Shown here: positions 18,315 to 25,091 of the stretch, in pieces | Position numbering within the stretch: position 1 is the stretch's first letter | Layout: each line of letters begins with the position of its first letter | DNA from: UBA3006 sp031401235 | Lineage (GTDB): Bacteria; Actinomycetota; Acidimicrobiia; Acidimicrobiales; Ilumatobacteraceae | Assembly (NCBI GenBank): GCA_031401235.1 | Contig: JANNRJ010000030.1 | Location: forward strand, 129,091 to 193,090 | Length of the DNA: 64,000 bases | Direction: 5' to 3' | Position numbers and translations under genes: made by a program | The notes under the pieces: model-generated | Told to the model about the DNA's origin: nothing | What the model saw: the letters and a program-made list of their open reading frames with translations, nothing else | Database searches by the model: none

Positions 18315-19516
18315 GTGGATGTCTCTCCACTTTGGTTAACACCGCCGAGATGGCGAAACCATAAAATTGATACCGACGCCAATACGGCGAACCCACCGCC
18401 AATAAGCGCGGGTGCGCAGATCCCCAAATTGGCGTAGGCAGCTGTGGCGACAAGTGACATTGACGCGCGTCCAAGTGTTCCGCCACCGAGAACCCAGCCC
18501 ATTCCGGTACCTGGACTATTTTTCACAAGTTGCGTGGCAATGGGCAACATGCTCACCACCGCAAATTCAAAACCCATCAGGTAAATTGCCAAAGCAATAA
18601 GTCCGACCAGGAGATGAGATGATCCAATTGCCAGCAAGACTCCGGCGGGCAACATCAGTAACGACCCCATGGCGATGCTTATCTCCTTGCCCCACGCATC
18701 GGTTCTCGAAGCGCTGTTGAGTGCGGCAAATAGTTCGACGGAACCCAATCCAAATCCGACAGCAGCAATTCCAGCTGGTCCGTAGCCGAATTCGTCTCCA
18801 AGCCACGCGCCAAAGGTGATGAAAACACATTGGCTAGCCGCCATGTTGCAATATGAAGTGCCAACCACAATCCAATTTCGTCCCGTTACGCGGTGGACAT
18901 GATCTATTGCACGTACGTGAACGATTCGCGGCTCGGAGGTAACTCGAGTGGCGATGACTGCCATCATCGCAACAACTCCAACTGCACCAAGGGCGTAGCC
19001 ACCGCGCCAATTGGTGAGTGCTGTAACGACACCCATCGCCGAAACTCCGATTAACAACCCCAGCGCCCATGCGGTTTCAGTGAAGCCAACGACGCGACTT
19101 CGACGTTCGTAAGGAACATGATCGGCAATCCAGGCACCAAGTCCCAAGTCGAAGAACAATTTTGTCGTGCTCATAAAGGTGATACCGATGGCAAAGAACA
19201 CTGGGTTGGGCGAGATTGCCGCCATCATCGCCCCCAGTGCGGTTCCACCAAGACCCAACAACATTGCGCTTCGATGTCTCAGCCGATCTACATATCGTCC
19301 GGCAAATGGCGAGGCCAATCCGGAGAGTTCAGACACAAACATGGCAATCCCAAGTTCCGGAAGCGAGATATCGAAACCTTTAGCAATTACTGCGAGAAAG
19401 GGTGGGGCGAATCGGTAACAGGCATTGGCAACTATTCGGGCAAAAGTGACTGCGGTTATGTTTCGACGAACCTGTGGAGCAAAGGAATCATCAAGTCGTC
19501 CACCAAACACGAACAA
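18311..19516 (-). CDS. MFS transporter
   Basis: A 401-residue protein with about twelve hydrophobic helices in two halves. The loop after helix 2 reads GRYVDRLRHR, the MFS motif A region. It resembles the drug-export-like branch, but no substrate can be named. It is convergent with nadE (4-base overlap) and five bases downstream of the histidine phosphatase gene on the same strand, so those two may be co-transcribed. Confidence 0.8.
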   Translation of the reverse strand: MFVFGGRLDDSFAPQVRRNITAVTFARIVANACYRFAPPFLAVIAKGFDISLPELGIAMFVSELSGLASPFAGRYVDRLRHRSAMLLGLGGTALGAMMAAISPNPVFFAIGITFMSTTKLFFDLGLGAWIADHVPYERRSRVVGFTETAWALGLLIGVSAMGVVTALTNWRGGYALGAVGVVAMMAVIATRVTSEPRIVHVRAIDHVHRVTGRNWIVVGTSYCNMAASQCVFITFGAWLGDEFGYGPAGIAAVGFGLGSVELFAALNSASRTDAWGKEISIAMGSLLMLPAGVLLAIGSSHLLVGLIALAIYLMGFEFAVVSMLPIATQLVKNSPGTGMGWVLGGGTLGRASMSLVATAAYANLGICAPALIGGGFAVLASVSILWFRHLGGVNQSGETST

Positions 19517-19521
19517 TTACG

Positions 19522-20124
19522 CTACAGGGTGTCACCGCCGGGCAAATCGCCGAGCAGAGTAACGATGTCGCCTGCACTGATGTGACCATCGCGATGGACA
19601 TCAAACCAACAACCACCCAGATTCGGAAGTCTGGGATTGCTTACTCCGAGAGTATGACGCAATGTACGAATTACACCGCTATGACTGATTACGAGAGCCG
19701 TGCCATTTTGAGACCGATGTGCAATGTCGGTGATGGCAGTAGTAAATCGTTGCACGATGGACTCATCAGATTCGAACCCCTCAGGCTTTTGTCGTGCCGC
19801 AAGATATCCCGGCCAGCGAGTCTCGATTTGATGTCGAGTCAAACCTTCCCATGGTCCAATGTTGGATTCCTGCAACCGCTCGTCGATCTCAACAGGACCA
19901 ATACCGAGAGTTTCAGAAATGATGTGAGCGGTATGGAGCGCTCGAGTCAGGTGGCTGGCAATGATCAAGTCGAAAGTGCCGAGTTTCTCGGCTGCCGCGT
20001 GAGCCTGTTTGATTCCTTCTTCGCTGAGATCGATGTTGGCCTGACCTTGCCAGCGCTCTTCAATGTTCCACAGCGATTGACCATGTCTAATCACAAGTAG
20101 TCGGGAGACTATTTCACTGCTCAC
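19522..20124 (-). CDS. Histidine phosphatase (phosphoglycerate mutase-like)
   Basis: About 200 residues. LLVIRHGQSLWNIEERWQG carries the phospho-accepting RHG motif, ASHLTRALHTA the second arginine, and LVISHSGVIRTL the later histidine. Broad-specificity phosphatases and cofactor-dependent mutases share this fold. The frame is open to an ATG at 20187, but that would overlap the divergent MoaD gene; GTG at 20124 with GGAA upstream places the RHG motif near the usual distance from the N-terminus. A related gene (gpm1) sits near mshA in Mycobacterium, as here. Confidence 0.82.
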   Translation of the reverse strand: MSSEIVSRLLVIRHGQSLWNIEERWQGQANIDLSEEGIKQAHAAAEKLGTFDLIIASHLTRALHTAHIISETLGIGPVEIDERLQESNIGPWEGLTRHQIETRWPGYLAARQKPEGFESDESIVQRFTTAITDIAHRSQNGTALVISHSGVIRTLRHTLGVSNPRLPNLGGCWFDVHRDGHISAGDIVTLLGDLPGGDTL

Positions 20125-20172
20125 GGTCGCATTCCAAGACACGCCAAGGCAGGGTAGTGGCAAAGGTACGCT

Positions 20173-20421
20173 GTGAATGTGGCTCAATTGCGATTGTTCG
20201 CCTCAGCAAGAGAAGCTGCCGGCACTGCCCATGACACGGTGCCTGGCGCCACAGTTGATGAAGTCTTGACGGCCGCGGTGTCCCGGTTCGGTACCAACTT
20301 TGCTGCCGTGTTAGAAACATGTCGAGTGTGGCTGAATGGTGAGCAAGTGAGCGGTGAGACTCCTGTGACCGATGGCGATGAAGTAGCGGTCTTGCCACCC
20401 GTTTCGGGCGGGGCGTTGTGA
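20173..20421 (+). CDS. MoaD/ThiS-family sulfur-carrier protein with extended C-terminus
   Basis: An 82-residue ubiquitin-fold protein (LRLFASAREAAGTAH ... DGDEVAVLPPVSGG). MoaD proteins act in molybdopterin synthesis through a C-terminal diglycine that becomes a thiocarboxylate. Here G79-G80 is followed by Ala-Leu before the stop, so the glycine is not terminal. Either a protease exposes it, as for QbsE in Pseudomonas, or the carrier works differently. Its stop overlaps the next start (GTGA). No other molybdopterin gene is in the window. Confidence 0.78.
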   Translation: MNVAQLRLFASAREAAGTAHDTVPGATVDEVLTAAVSRFGTNFAAVLETCRVWLNGEQVSGETPVTDGDEVAVLPPVSGGAL

Positions 20422-20909
20422 GTAAAGACGATTTGTCGACTCTTTCGCTTGTCGAGATCCGACAACGACGAAATGAATTGCAAGCCCAAGAAGATGCCGT
20501 TTCGTTCGTTCGCCGTATGGCTCAAGGTCGACTCGACATCGCTAATGACGAACTTCGTCGCCGCACAGATAACACACCAATTTCGACAAGCGTGACGAGT
20601 AATCTCGCCGGAGTCTTCGGTCAAGAGCACGGCGGTGGTTCGGCGCGTCCGCCACGGGAAACCAATATCTCGCCGGATCACCCATTGGTTCGCGAATTGG
20701 AGCGATTGTGTGAGGACATCGGGTTCGGATCGTTACGGACACTAGATGACAGTTCGCTTCATCAGATTGCTGATTCGCTATTGGCATTTGAGAGCCTGCG
20801 TTCAGCCGACCGACGACTGTTGTTCGACCAAATCGATGAACTCACCGTTGAACTTGTGCGACGCTACAAAGATGATGGCCCCGATGTTGAATCAATTCTG
20901 AACGATTGA
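20418..20909 (+). CDS. rsiG: RsiG-like protein with c-di-GMP-binding signature
   Basis: A 163-residue protein, mostly helical. Residues 25-40 (EDAVSFVRRMAQGRLD) match exactly the pattern E(X)3S(X)2R(X)3Q(X)3D known from the c-di-GMP-binding anti-sigma factor RsiG, with E25, S29, R32, Q36 and D40. One copy of the motif is present, as in single-motif homodimeric RsiG proteins. The C-terminal half (HPLVRELERLCEDIGF onwards) is acidic and leucine-rich. In Streptomyces RsiG holds the sigma factor WhiG; no sigma gene is adjacent here. Identification rests on this motif and the actinobacterial context. Confidence 0.65.
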   Translation: MSKDDLSTLSLVEIRQRRNELQAQEDAVSFVRRMAQGRLDIANDELRRRTDNTPISTSVTSNLAGVFGQEHGGGSARPPRETNISPDHPLVRELERLCEDIGFGSLRTLDDSSLHQIADSLLAFESLRSADRRLLFDQIDELTVELVRRYKDDGPDVESILND

Positions 20910-20921
20910 CAAGACCGCAAC

Positions 20922-21284
20922 ATGACTAGCGAGCGACGATTGCCCGACGTCGGCAATTTTATTCGTCAACAGCGCGAAGTGGCACAAAAGTCAATTCGCG
21001 ATTTGGCAAAAATCGCTGGTGTTTCTAATCCGTATCTATCCCAGATTGAGCGCGGATTGCGTAAACCGTCGGCTGAAATTCTTCAGCAACTCGCTCGCGC
21101 CCTCCAGATATCAGCCGAAACACTCTACGAGCGAGCGGGAATTCTCGATCCACAAGAGCCGTCAATCACTGGTGTGGCCGATGCCATCGCCAAAGACAAG
21201 CGTCTCAATGCAGAGCAAAAACACAGTTTGCTCACCATATATAGGAGTTTCAGCAGCGATCCCAGAGCTGACCAAGCGGAATAA
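20922..21284 (+). CDS. XRE-family HTH regulator, Rv0474-like
   Basis: A 120-residue regulator with an N-terminal helix-turn-helix: GNFIRQQREVAQKSIRDLAK, then GVSNPYLSQIERGLRKPSAEILQQLAR. The sequence strongly recalls mycobacterial Rv0474, which also lies near mshA. The C-terminal part (ITGVADAIAKDKRLNAEQK) is short, without a ligand domain. It starts 12 bases after the RsiG-like gene and ends 28 bases before mshA, so it probably belongs to the same transcript. Targets are unknown. Confidence 0.82.
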   Translation: MTSERRLPDVGNFIRQQREVAQKSIRDLAKIAGVSNPYLSQIERGLRKPSAEILQQLARALQISAETLYERAGILDPQEPSITGVADAIAKDKRLNAEQKHSLLTIYRSFSSDPRADQAE

Positions 21285-21312
21285 CTGACCAATCCGATAG
21301 GTTTTATCTCCC

Positions 21313-22524
21313 ATGCAACGTGTTGCAGTGCTTTCGATGCACACCTCGCCCTTGGCTCAGCCAGGCATTGGCGATGGTGGCGGAATGAATGTTTATGTGC
21401 GCGAACTTGTCTCGGCCCTGGCAAATAGTGGCGTGCAGTGCACTACTTATACGAGGGCTTGGAAAGCAGGACTTCCAACCACTGTCGCAGTTGAACCAAA
21501 TCATCGAGTTGTCCATATTCCATGTGGATCGTTCGATCAGCCCAAAGACGATCTTCTAGGCGTGGTCGACGAATTTACCGCCGGAGTCGCCAGCCATATT
21601 GCGAGCACCGGTGGAACCGACTTGATCCACGCAAACTATTGGCTGTCAGGTCTTGCCGGCCACAAACTCAAACACGAATTGAATTTGCCGTTGATCACAA
21701 CCTTTCACACTTTGGCCAGAGTGAAAAGTCTCGGTGGCGATACCGAATCGGCAATCCGCGAAAAAGCCGAACTAGAAATTATTGGTTGCACCGATGCGAT
21801 TTGCGTGAGTTGCAGTGAAGAGAAAATTCAATTTGAAATGTTGTATGGAGATTCTCCGGGTGCGATTGAAGTGGTGTCTCCAGGAGTTGAGCGAGCGTTC
21901 TTCTCGCCTGGCGATCGCCGTGGCGCTCGTCGTGCGCTTGGCCTTGGCAGTGGTCCGATGTTGTTGTTCGTCGGCCGAATTCAACCTCTGAAAGGTCTTG
22001 ATATCGCTGTTCGTGCGCTAAGTGAACTCAATCGACCAGATGCTCAACTGATTGTTGTTGGTGGTGCCAGTGGCGTTGACGGCGAACCCGAGCTCCGCCG
22101 AGTGCAGGCAATTATCGAGGAATTGGGATTGGGTGGGAGAGTTCATTTTTATGACCCACAGCCACACCACTTGCTCTCCACTTTTTATCGAGCCGCCGAT
22201 GTCGTGCTTGTTCCATCGCGAAGTGAAAGTTTTGGACTCGTTGCTCTTGAAGCAGGGGCCTGTGGTGTGCCGGTTGTTGCAACTTCGGTTGGTGGATTGC
22301 TTTCATTAATCGATCACGGCCGCACCGGTTTTCTCGTACCCCAACGCGATGCGATCGGGTTTGCCAGATATACGGCTCAATTGCTAGATAATCCGGTATT
22401 GGCGTTGTCTATGGGAACCGCAGCTGCAGAACGGGCCAAACAATACTCGTGGCAGTCTGCAGCACTTCGAGTCCGCAAAGTTTATAGCGAACTTTTGGCT
22501 CGCGATCTCGTCGCATGTAACTGA
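21313..22524 (+). CDS. mshA: D-inositol-3-phosphate glycosyltransferase MshA
   Basis: A 403-residue GT4 glycosyltransferase. MshA joins UDP-GlcNAc to 1L-inositol-1-phosphate in the first step of mycothiol synthesis. The N-terminus (SMHTSPLAQPGIGDGGGMN) is the family hallmark and forms the UDP and inositol-phosphate site. LFVGRIQPLKGLDIAVRAL and PSRSESFGLVALEAGACG are the GT-B nucleotide-site motifs. Its presence implies that mycothiol is the main low-molecular-weight thiol. It is followed after 11 bases by the YbjN gene, as in mycobacteria. Confidence 0.93.
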   Translation: MQRVAVLSMHTSPLAQPGIGDGGGMNVYVRELVSALANSGVQCTTYTRAWKAGLPTTVAVEPNHRVVHIPCGSFDQPKDDLLGVVDEFTAGVASHIASTGGTDLIHANYWLSGLAGHKLKHELNLPLITTFHTLARVKSLGGDTESAIREKAELEIIGCTDAICVSCSEEKIQFEMLYGDSPGAIEVVSPGVERAFFSPGDRRGARRALGLGSGPMLLFVGRIQPLKGLDIAVRALSELNRPDAQLIVVGGASGVDGEPELRRVQAIIEELGLGGRVHFYDPQPHHLLSTFYRAADVVLVPSRSESFGLVALEAGACGVPVVATSVGGLLSLIDHGRTGFLVPQRDAIGFARYTAQLLDNPVLALSMGTAAAERAKQYSWQSAALRVRKVYSELLARDLVACN

Positions 22525-22535
22525 TTTCAACGCCA

Positions 22536-22994
22536 ATGAGCGAGTTTTTTGACGAGTCGGAACTCGCCAATTTGGAACGTCATATCGACCAATGGCTTGA
22601 TCAGATTCGTCGTAGTAACAAGACGATCAAGGCCATCGATCGAGGAGACGGTGATGAAATTCGATGGTATGTGCGCATGCATGGAGAGGAAAAAGAATTC
22701 ACCACCGTGTGGCTAACGCTTGGCCAGCGCACTCTTCGATACGAGACTTATGTGATGCCGGCACCCAAGGAAAACGCCGAGCAACTCTACGAATCTCTGT
22801 TGCGTCGCAACGAGAAACTCGTTGGCGCGCGATTTTCTGTTGGTGAAGAAGACGCAGTGTTTTTACGCGGTGAAGTATTTCTCTCCAGCATCACGGAAAT
22901 TGAAATAGATCGAATTATTGGCACGCTGTATGCGACTGTCGAGCAATGTTTTAAGCCGCTTTTACGAATTGGATTTTCCAGCAATTTCGCCTGA
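22536..22994 (+). CDS. YbjN-domain protein, Rv0487-like
   Basis: A 152-residue cytosolic protein of the YbjN fold, related to type III secretion chaperones by structure. No catalytic residues are evident. Coupling to mshA (11-base gap) is conserved in actinobacteria, suggesting a role linked to mycothiol synthesis, but this is inference only. RWYVRMHGEEKEFTTVWLTL and VFLRGEVFLSSITEIEIDRI are the best conserved stretches. Confidence 0.75.
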   Translation: MSEFFDESELANLERHIDQWLDQIRRSNKTIKAIDRGDGDEIRWYVRMHGEEKEFTTVWLTLGQRTLRYETYVMPAPKENAEQLYESLLRRNEKLVGARFSVGEEDAVFLRGEVFLSSITEIEIDRIIGTLYATVEQCFKPLLRIGFSSNFA

Positions 22995-23015
22995 GCACTT
23001 CACACATTGTGCTTG

Positions 23016-23064
23016 GCGCCCGAGTTAGCCGCGGTCGGGGAAGACGTGAGGTTGACTCGGGCGC
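23016..23064. repeat. Perfect 10-bp inverted repeat upstream of proC
   Basis: GCGCCCGAGT (23016-23025) and its exact complement ACTCGGGCGC (23055-23064) enclose a 29-base loop, 20 bases before the proC ATG. There is no T-run after it, so a simple terminator is unlikely; a leader hairpin or an operator is possible. If proC starts at the upstream GTG 23007 the repeat would be coding. Confidence 0.4.
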
Positions 23065-23084
23065 ATCTCGGTAGCCTTCCTAAG

Positions 23085-23876
23085 ATGACCCCGTCATCGA
23101 TATCTATTGTCGGTGGAGGAAACATGGGTTCGGCCCTTGTTGGCGGACTGATCAGAAACGATTGGGCTACGTCACTAATCACCGTTGTGGAATTGTCGGC
23201 TGATCGACGCTCTGAACTGCGCCAGATGTTTCCAGAAATTAACGTATCTGAGTCGCCGGAATCATGTGATTCGGTAGTCATTGCGGTAAAGCCGCCGGCG
23301 GCAGTCGATGCATGTATCGCCGTCGTTGCCGCTGGAGCCAAGCGGATTCTGTCAATCGTCGCCGGCATCAGCATCAATACTCTGCAACACGCCTGTGGAG
23401 ATTCGGTAGATGTAATTCGTGCGATGCCCAATACCCCCGCATTAGTCGGTAAGAGTGCATCGGCGATTTCATTTTCGAAACGCTGTTCGGAAACTAACAT
23501 CCAGTGGGCCGAAAAAGTGTTGGGGTCGGTTGGCACCGTGGTCCGGGTGGACGAGTCTCAAATGGATGCAGTCACGGCAATTTCAGGTTCTGGACCTGCC
23601 TATGTGTTTTTGCTTGCCGAGATGCTCATCTCGGAAGCAGTAAGCCAAGGCCTTGCACTAGAGATTGCCGACGGGTTGGTGAGGCAATTGCTGATCGGTT
23701 CAGCGGCGCTACTTTCTGCAAGCGCCGAGACTCCGGCTGCCTTACGGGCACAGGTGACCTCCCCCAACGGAACCACATCGGCGGCAATAACAGCTCTAGA
23801 ACGAGCAGGTTTTCGAGAGGCAGTGACAGCGGCAGTGACAGCGGCAGTTCGCCGAAGCCGGGAAATTGGCGTCTGA
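23085..23876 (+). CDS. proC: Pyrroline-5-carboxylate reductase
   Basis: About 263 residues. It reduces pyrroline-5-carboxylate to proline with NAD(P)H. The Rossmann motif is SIVGGGNMGSALVGG; RAMPNTPALVG and the ProC signature (VTAISGSGPAYVFLLAEML) follow, then the C-terminal helical dimerisation domain with QVTSPNGTTSAAI. ATG 23085 is chosen by family length; the frame is open to GTG 23007. Near the 3' end a 12-base unit (GCAGTGACAGCG, 23820-23843) is duplicated in tandem, giving AVTAAVTAAV. Confidence 0.93.
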   Translation: MTPSSISIVGGGNMGSALVGGLIRNDWATSLITVVELSADRRSELRQMFPEINVSESPESCDSVVIAVKPPAAVDACIAVVAAGAKRILSIVAGISINTLQHACGDSVDVIRAMPNTPALVGKSASAISFSKRCSETNIQWAEKVLGSVGTVVRVDESQMDAVTAISGSGPAYVFLLAEMLISEAVSQGLALEIADGLVRQLLIGSAALLSASAETPAALRAQVTSPNGTTSAAITALERAGFREAVTAAVTAAVRRSREIGV

Positions 23877-23883
23877 GCGGGTA

Positions 23884-23919
23884 GGAATATTTTTCTCAGA
23901 AAATGCTGAGATATTTTCC
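23884..23919 (+). terminator. Possible terminator hairpin after proC
   Basis: CTCAG (23895-23899) and CTGAG (23906-23910) form a stem with an AAAATG loop, extended imperfectly by AT-rich arms that end in ATATTTTCC. It starts eight bases after the proC stop. The stem is weak, so this is tentative. Confidence 0.3.
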
Positions 23920-23963
23920 GACTAGCCAGAAAGGTGAATAGGGTATGTCAGAGGTCACGATCA

Positions 23964-23988
23964 CCGGGCGGGGTTACCCCCCAGCCGG
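23964..23988 (+). promoter_or_regulatory. GC-rich hairpin in the leader of the SAM hydrolase gene
   Basis: CCGG (23964-23967) pairs with CCGG (23985-23988) and GGGG (23970-23973) with CCCC (23977-23980) around a TTA loop. It precedes a strong terminator-like hairpin in the same 225-base gap. The pair resembles the layout of an attenuator or riboswitch, but I could not match it to a known class. Confidence 0.3.
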
Positions 23989-24016
23989 GAGTCGCGCTTG
24001 TAAAAGTGCGCCGTTT

Positions 24017-24060
24017 GGGCCGATGCCGTCGGGGGGTTGGCATCGGCCCATTCGTTTTTC
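24017..24060 (+). terminator. Rho-independent terminator upstream of the SAM hydrolase gene
   Basis: GGGCCGATGCC (24017-24027) and its perfect complement GGCATCGGCCC (24039-24049) make an 11-bp stem with an 11-base G-rich loop, followed by ATTCGTTTTTC. It lies 42 bases before the ATG of the next gene. It may end the proC transcript or attenuate the downstream gene. Confidence 0.75.
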
Positions 24061-24101
24061 TTCGTTCGCTCGTGGCCAATCAGCAATAGCGTGAAGACAC
24101 C

Positions 24102-24974
24102 ATGACGACGCGATTCGACAACATTTCATTTCTTTCCGACTTTGGCATAAGCGATGAATTCGTGGGTGTGGTGAAATCGGTGATTGCAGATATCGCACCT
24201 CATGCCCGCGTCATCGATTTAGTTCATGAAATCGCCCCATTCGATGTGCGCGCCGGTTCACTTGCACTCGCTCGGTGTATTCCATATGTGCCTCAGGGCG
24301 TCGTACTTGCAATTGTTGACCCAGGCGTGGGTTCGGCTCGGCGAGGGGTCGCCATTTCGGTGGCAGGTGGCACAGGGATATTCGTAGGTCCAGACAACGG
24401 CTTGCTGGCCGCCGCGATCGCTCTGGCGGGCGGTGCCGAGAAAGCAGTGGTGCTCAATAATTCTGAATATCAACTTGCTGCGCCTGGTAGCACATTCGCT
24501 GGAAGAGATATTTTTGCGCCAGCAGCGGCGTATTTATGCAACGGAGTTCCGCTTGATGAACTTGGTGACGAGATTGATTCGGAGTTGTTGCTGCCTGGAA
24601 TAGTTCCTTTGCCACGAGAGTTAGATGGCGGCTTGCAGGGTGAAGTGACATGGGTTGATCGATATGGAAATTGTCAACTCAATATCAGCTCGGATGAAAT
24701 TGTCGGATGGGGTAAACAAATTCGAGTTGTGATTACAAACACGTCAACAAGTGAACGTGTTGTTAGATCGCTGCCAGTTGTCGATAATTTTACGCAAATT
24801 GCCGGAGGTATCGCACTCGTCGTCGACTCTTATGGCATGTTGGCGATCTGTGTCGATCGCGGGTCGGCGGCTTTGGAACTTCATCTTGGACCAAGTGATC
24901 TTGTGGCATTGCTTCCAGATTCGCCAAGTGGGCAGTCGATTGAGACCAACGTACATATCGGGCGAAAGAATTAG
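24102..24974 (+). CDS. SAM hydrolase (SAM hydroxide adenosyltransferase, DUF62)
   Basis: A 290-residue member of the SAM-dependent chlorinase/fluorinase superfamily. FLSDFGISDEFVGVVKSVI at the N-terminus carries the substrate aspartate, VDPGVGSARRGVA is the central signature, and GPDNGLL and FAGRDIFAPAAA follow. Most family members lack halogenase activity and instead split SAM into adenosine and methionine with water. The gene starts directly after a terminator-like leader, so it may be conditionally expressed. A halogenase role is unlikely because the halogenase-specific insertion is not visible. Confidence 0.88.
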   Translation: MTTRFDNISFLSDFGISDEFVGVVKSVIADIAPHARVIDLVHEIAPFDVRAGSLALARCIPYVPQGVVLAIVDPGVGSARRGVAISVAGGTGIFVGPDNGLLAAAIALAGGAEKAVVLNNSEYQLAAPGSTFAGRDIFAPAAAYLCNGVPLDELGDEIDSELLLPGIVPLPRELDGGLQGEVTWVDRYGNCQLNISSDEIVGWGKQIRVVITNTSTSERVVRSLPVVDNFTQIAGGIALVVDSYGMLAICVDRGSAALELHLGPSDLVALLPDSPSGQSIETNVHIGRKN

Positions 24975-24983
24975 AGTTGCCAA

Positions 24984-25067
24984 ATGCGCCCAGCCACCAC
25001 GCTCGCCATTGCGTTACTCCTAATTGCCATTTTTACTGCCGGAGTCCTCTCGCTAGTTATGCGTTGA
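24984..25067 (+). CDS. Possible 27-residue single-helix membrane peptide
   Basis: ATG 24984 to TGA 25067 encodes MRPATTLAIALLLIAIFTAG plus seven further residues, a plausible single membrane helix with a positive start. It fits neatly between the SAM hydrolase stop and the acyl-CoA ligase start. No strong ribosome binding site is visible and no homologue is known to me. Confidence 0.35.
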   Translation: MRPATTLAIALLLIAIFTAGVLSLVMR

Positions 25068-25091
25068 ACGGCTAAGGAGACACTGGAAATC

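Noticed and set aside
23007..23084. Longer ProC start at GTG 23007
   Set aside because: The extra 26 residues are unlike the family and cover a perfect inverted repeat; ATG 23085 gives the usual length.
23820..23843. Tandem 12-bp duplication in proC as a mobile or regulatory repeat
   Set aside because: It keeps frame and encodes a plausible alanine-rich helix end; a simple coding duplication explains it.
23955..24027. ZTP (pfl) riboswitch upstream of the SAM hydrolase gene
   Set aside because: Pieces such as GCCGGGAG and GCCGTTTGGGC recall the conserved ZTP blocks, but the outer stem and the CGUGACUGGCG block cannot be formed, and the downstream gene is not a folate or purine gene.
23945..24097. 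50-codon open frame starting ATG 23945
   Set aside because: It consists largely of the hairpins and terminator stem, has no good ribosome binding site and gives an odd composition; it is better read as non-coding.
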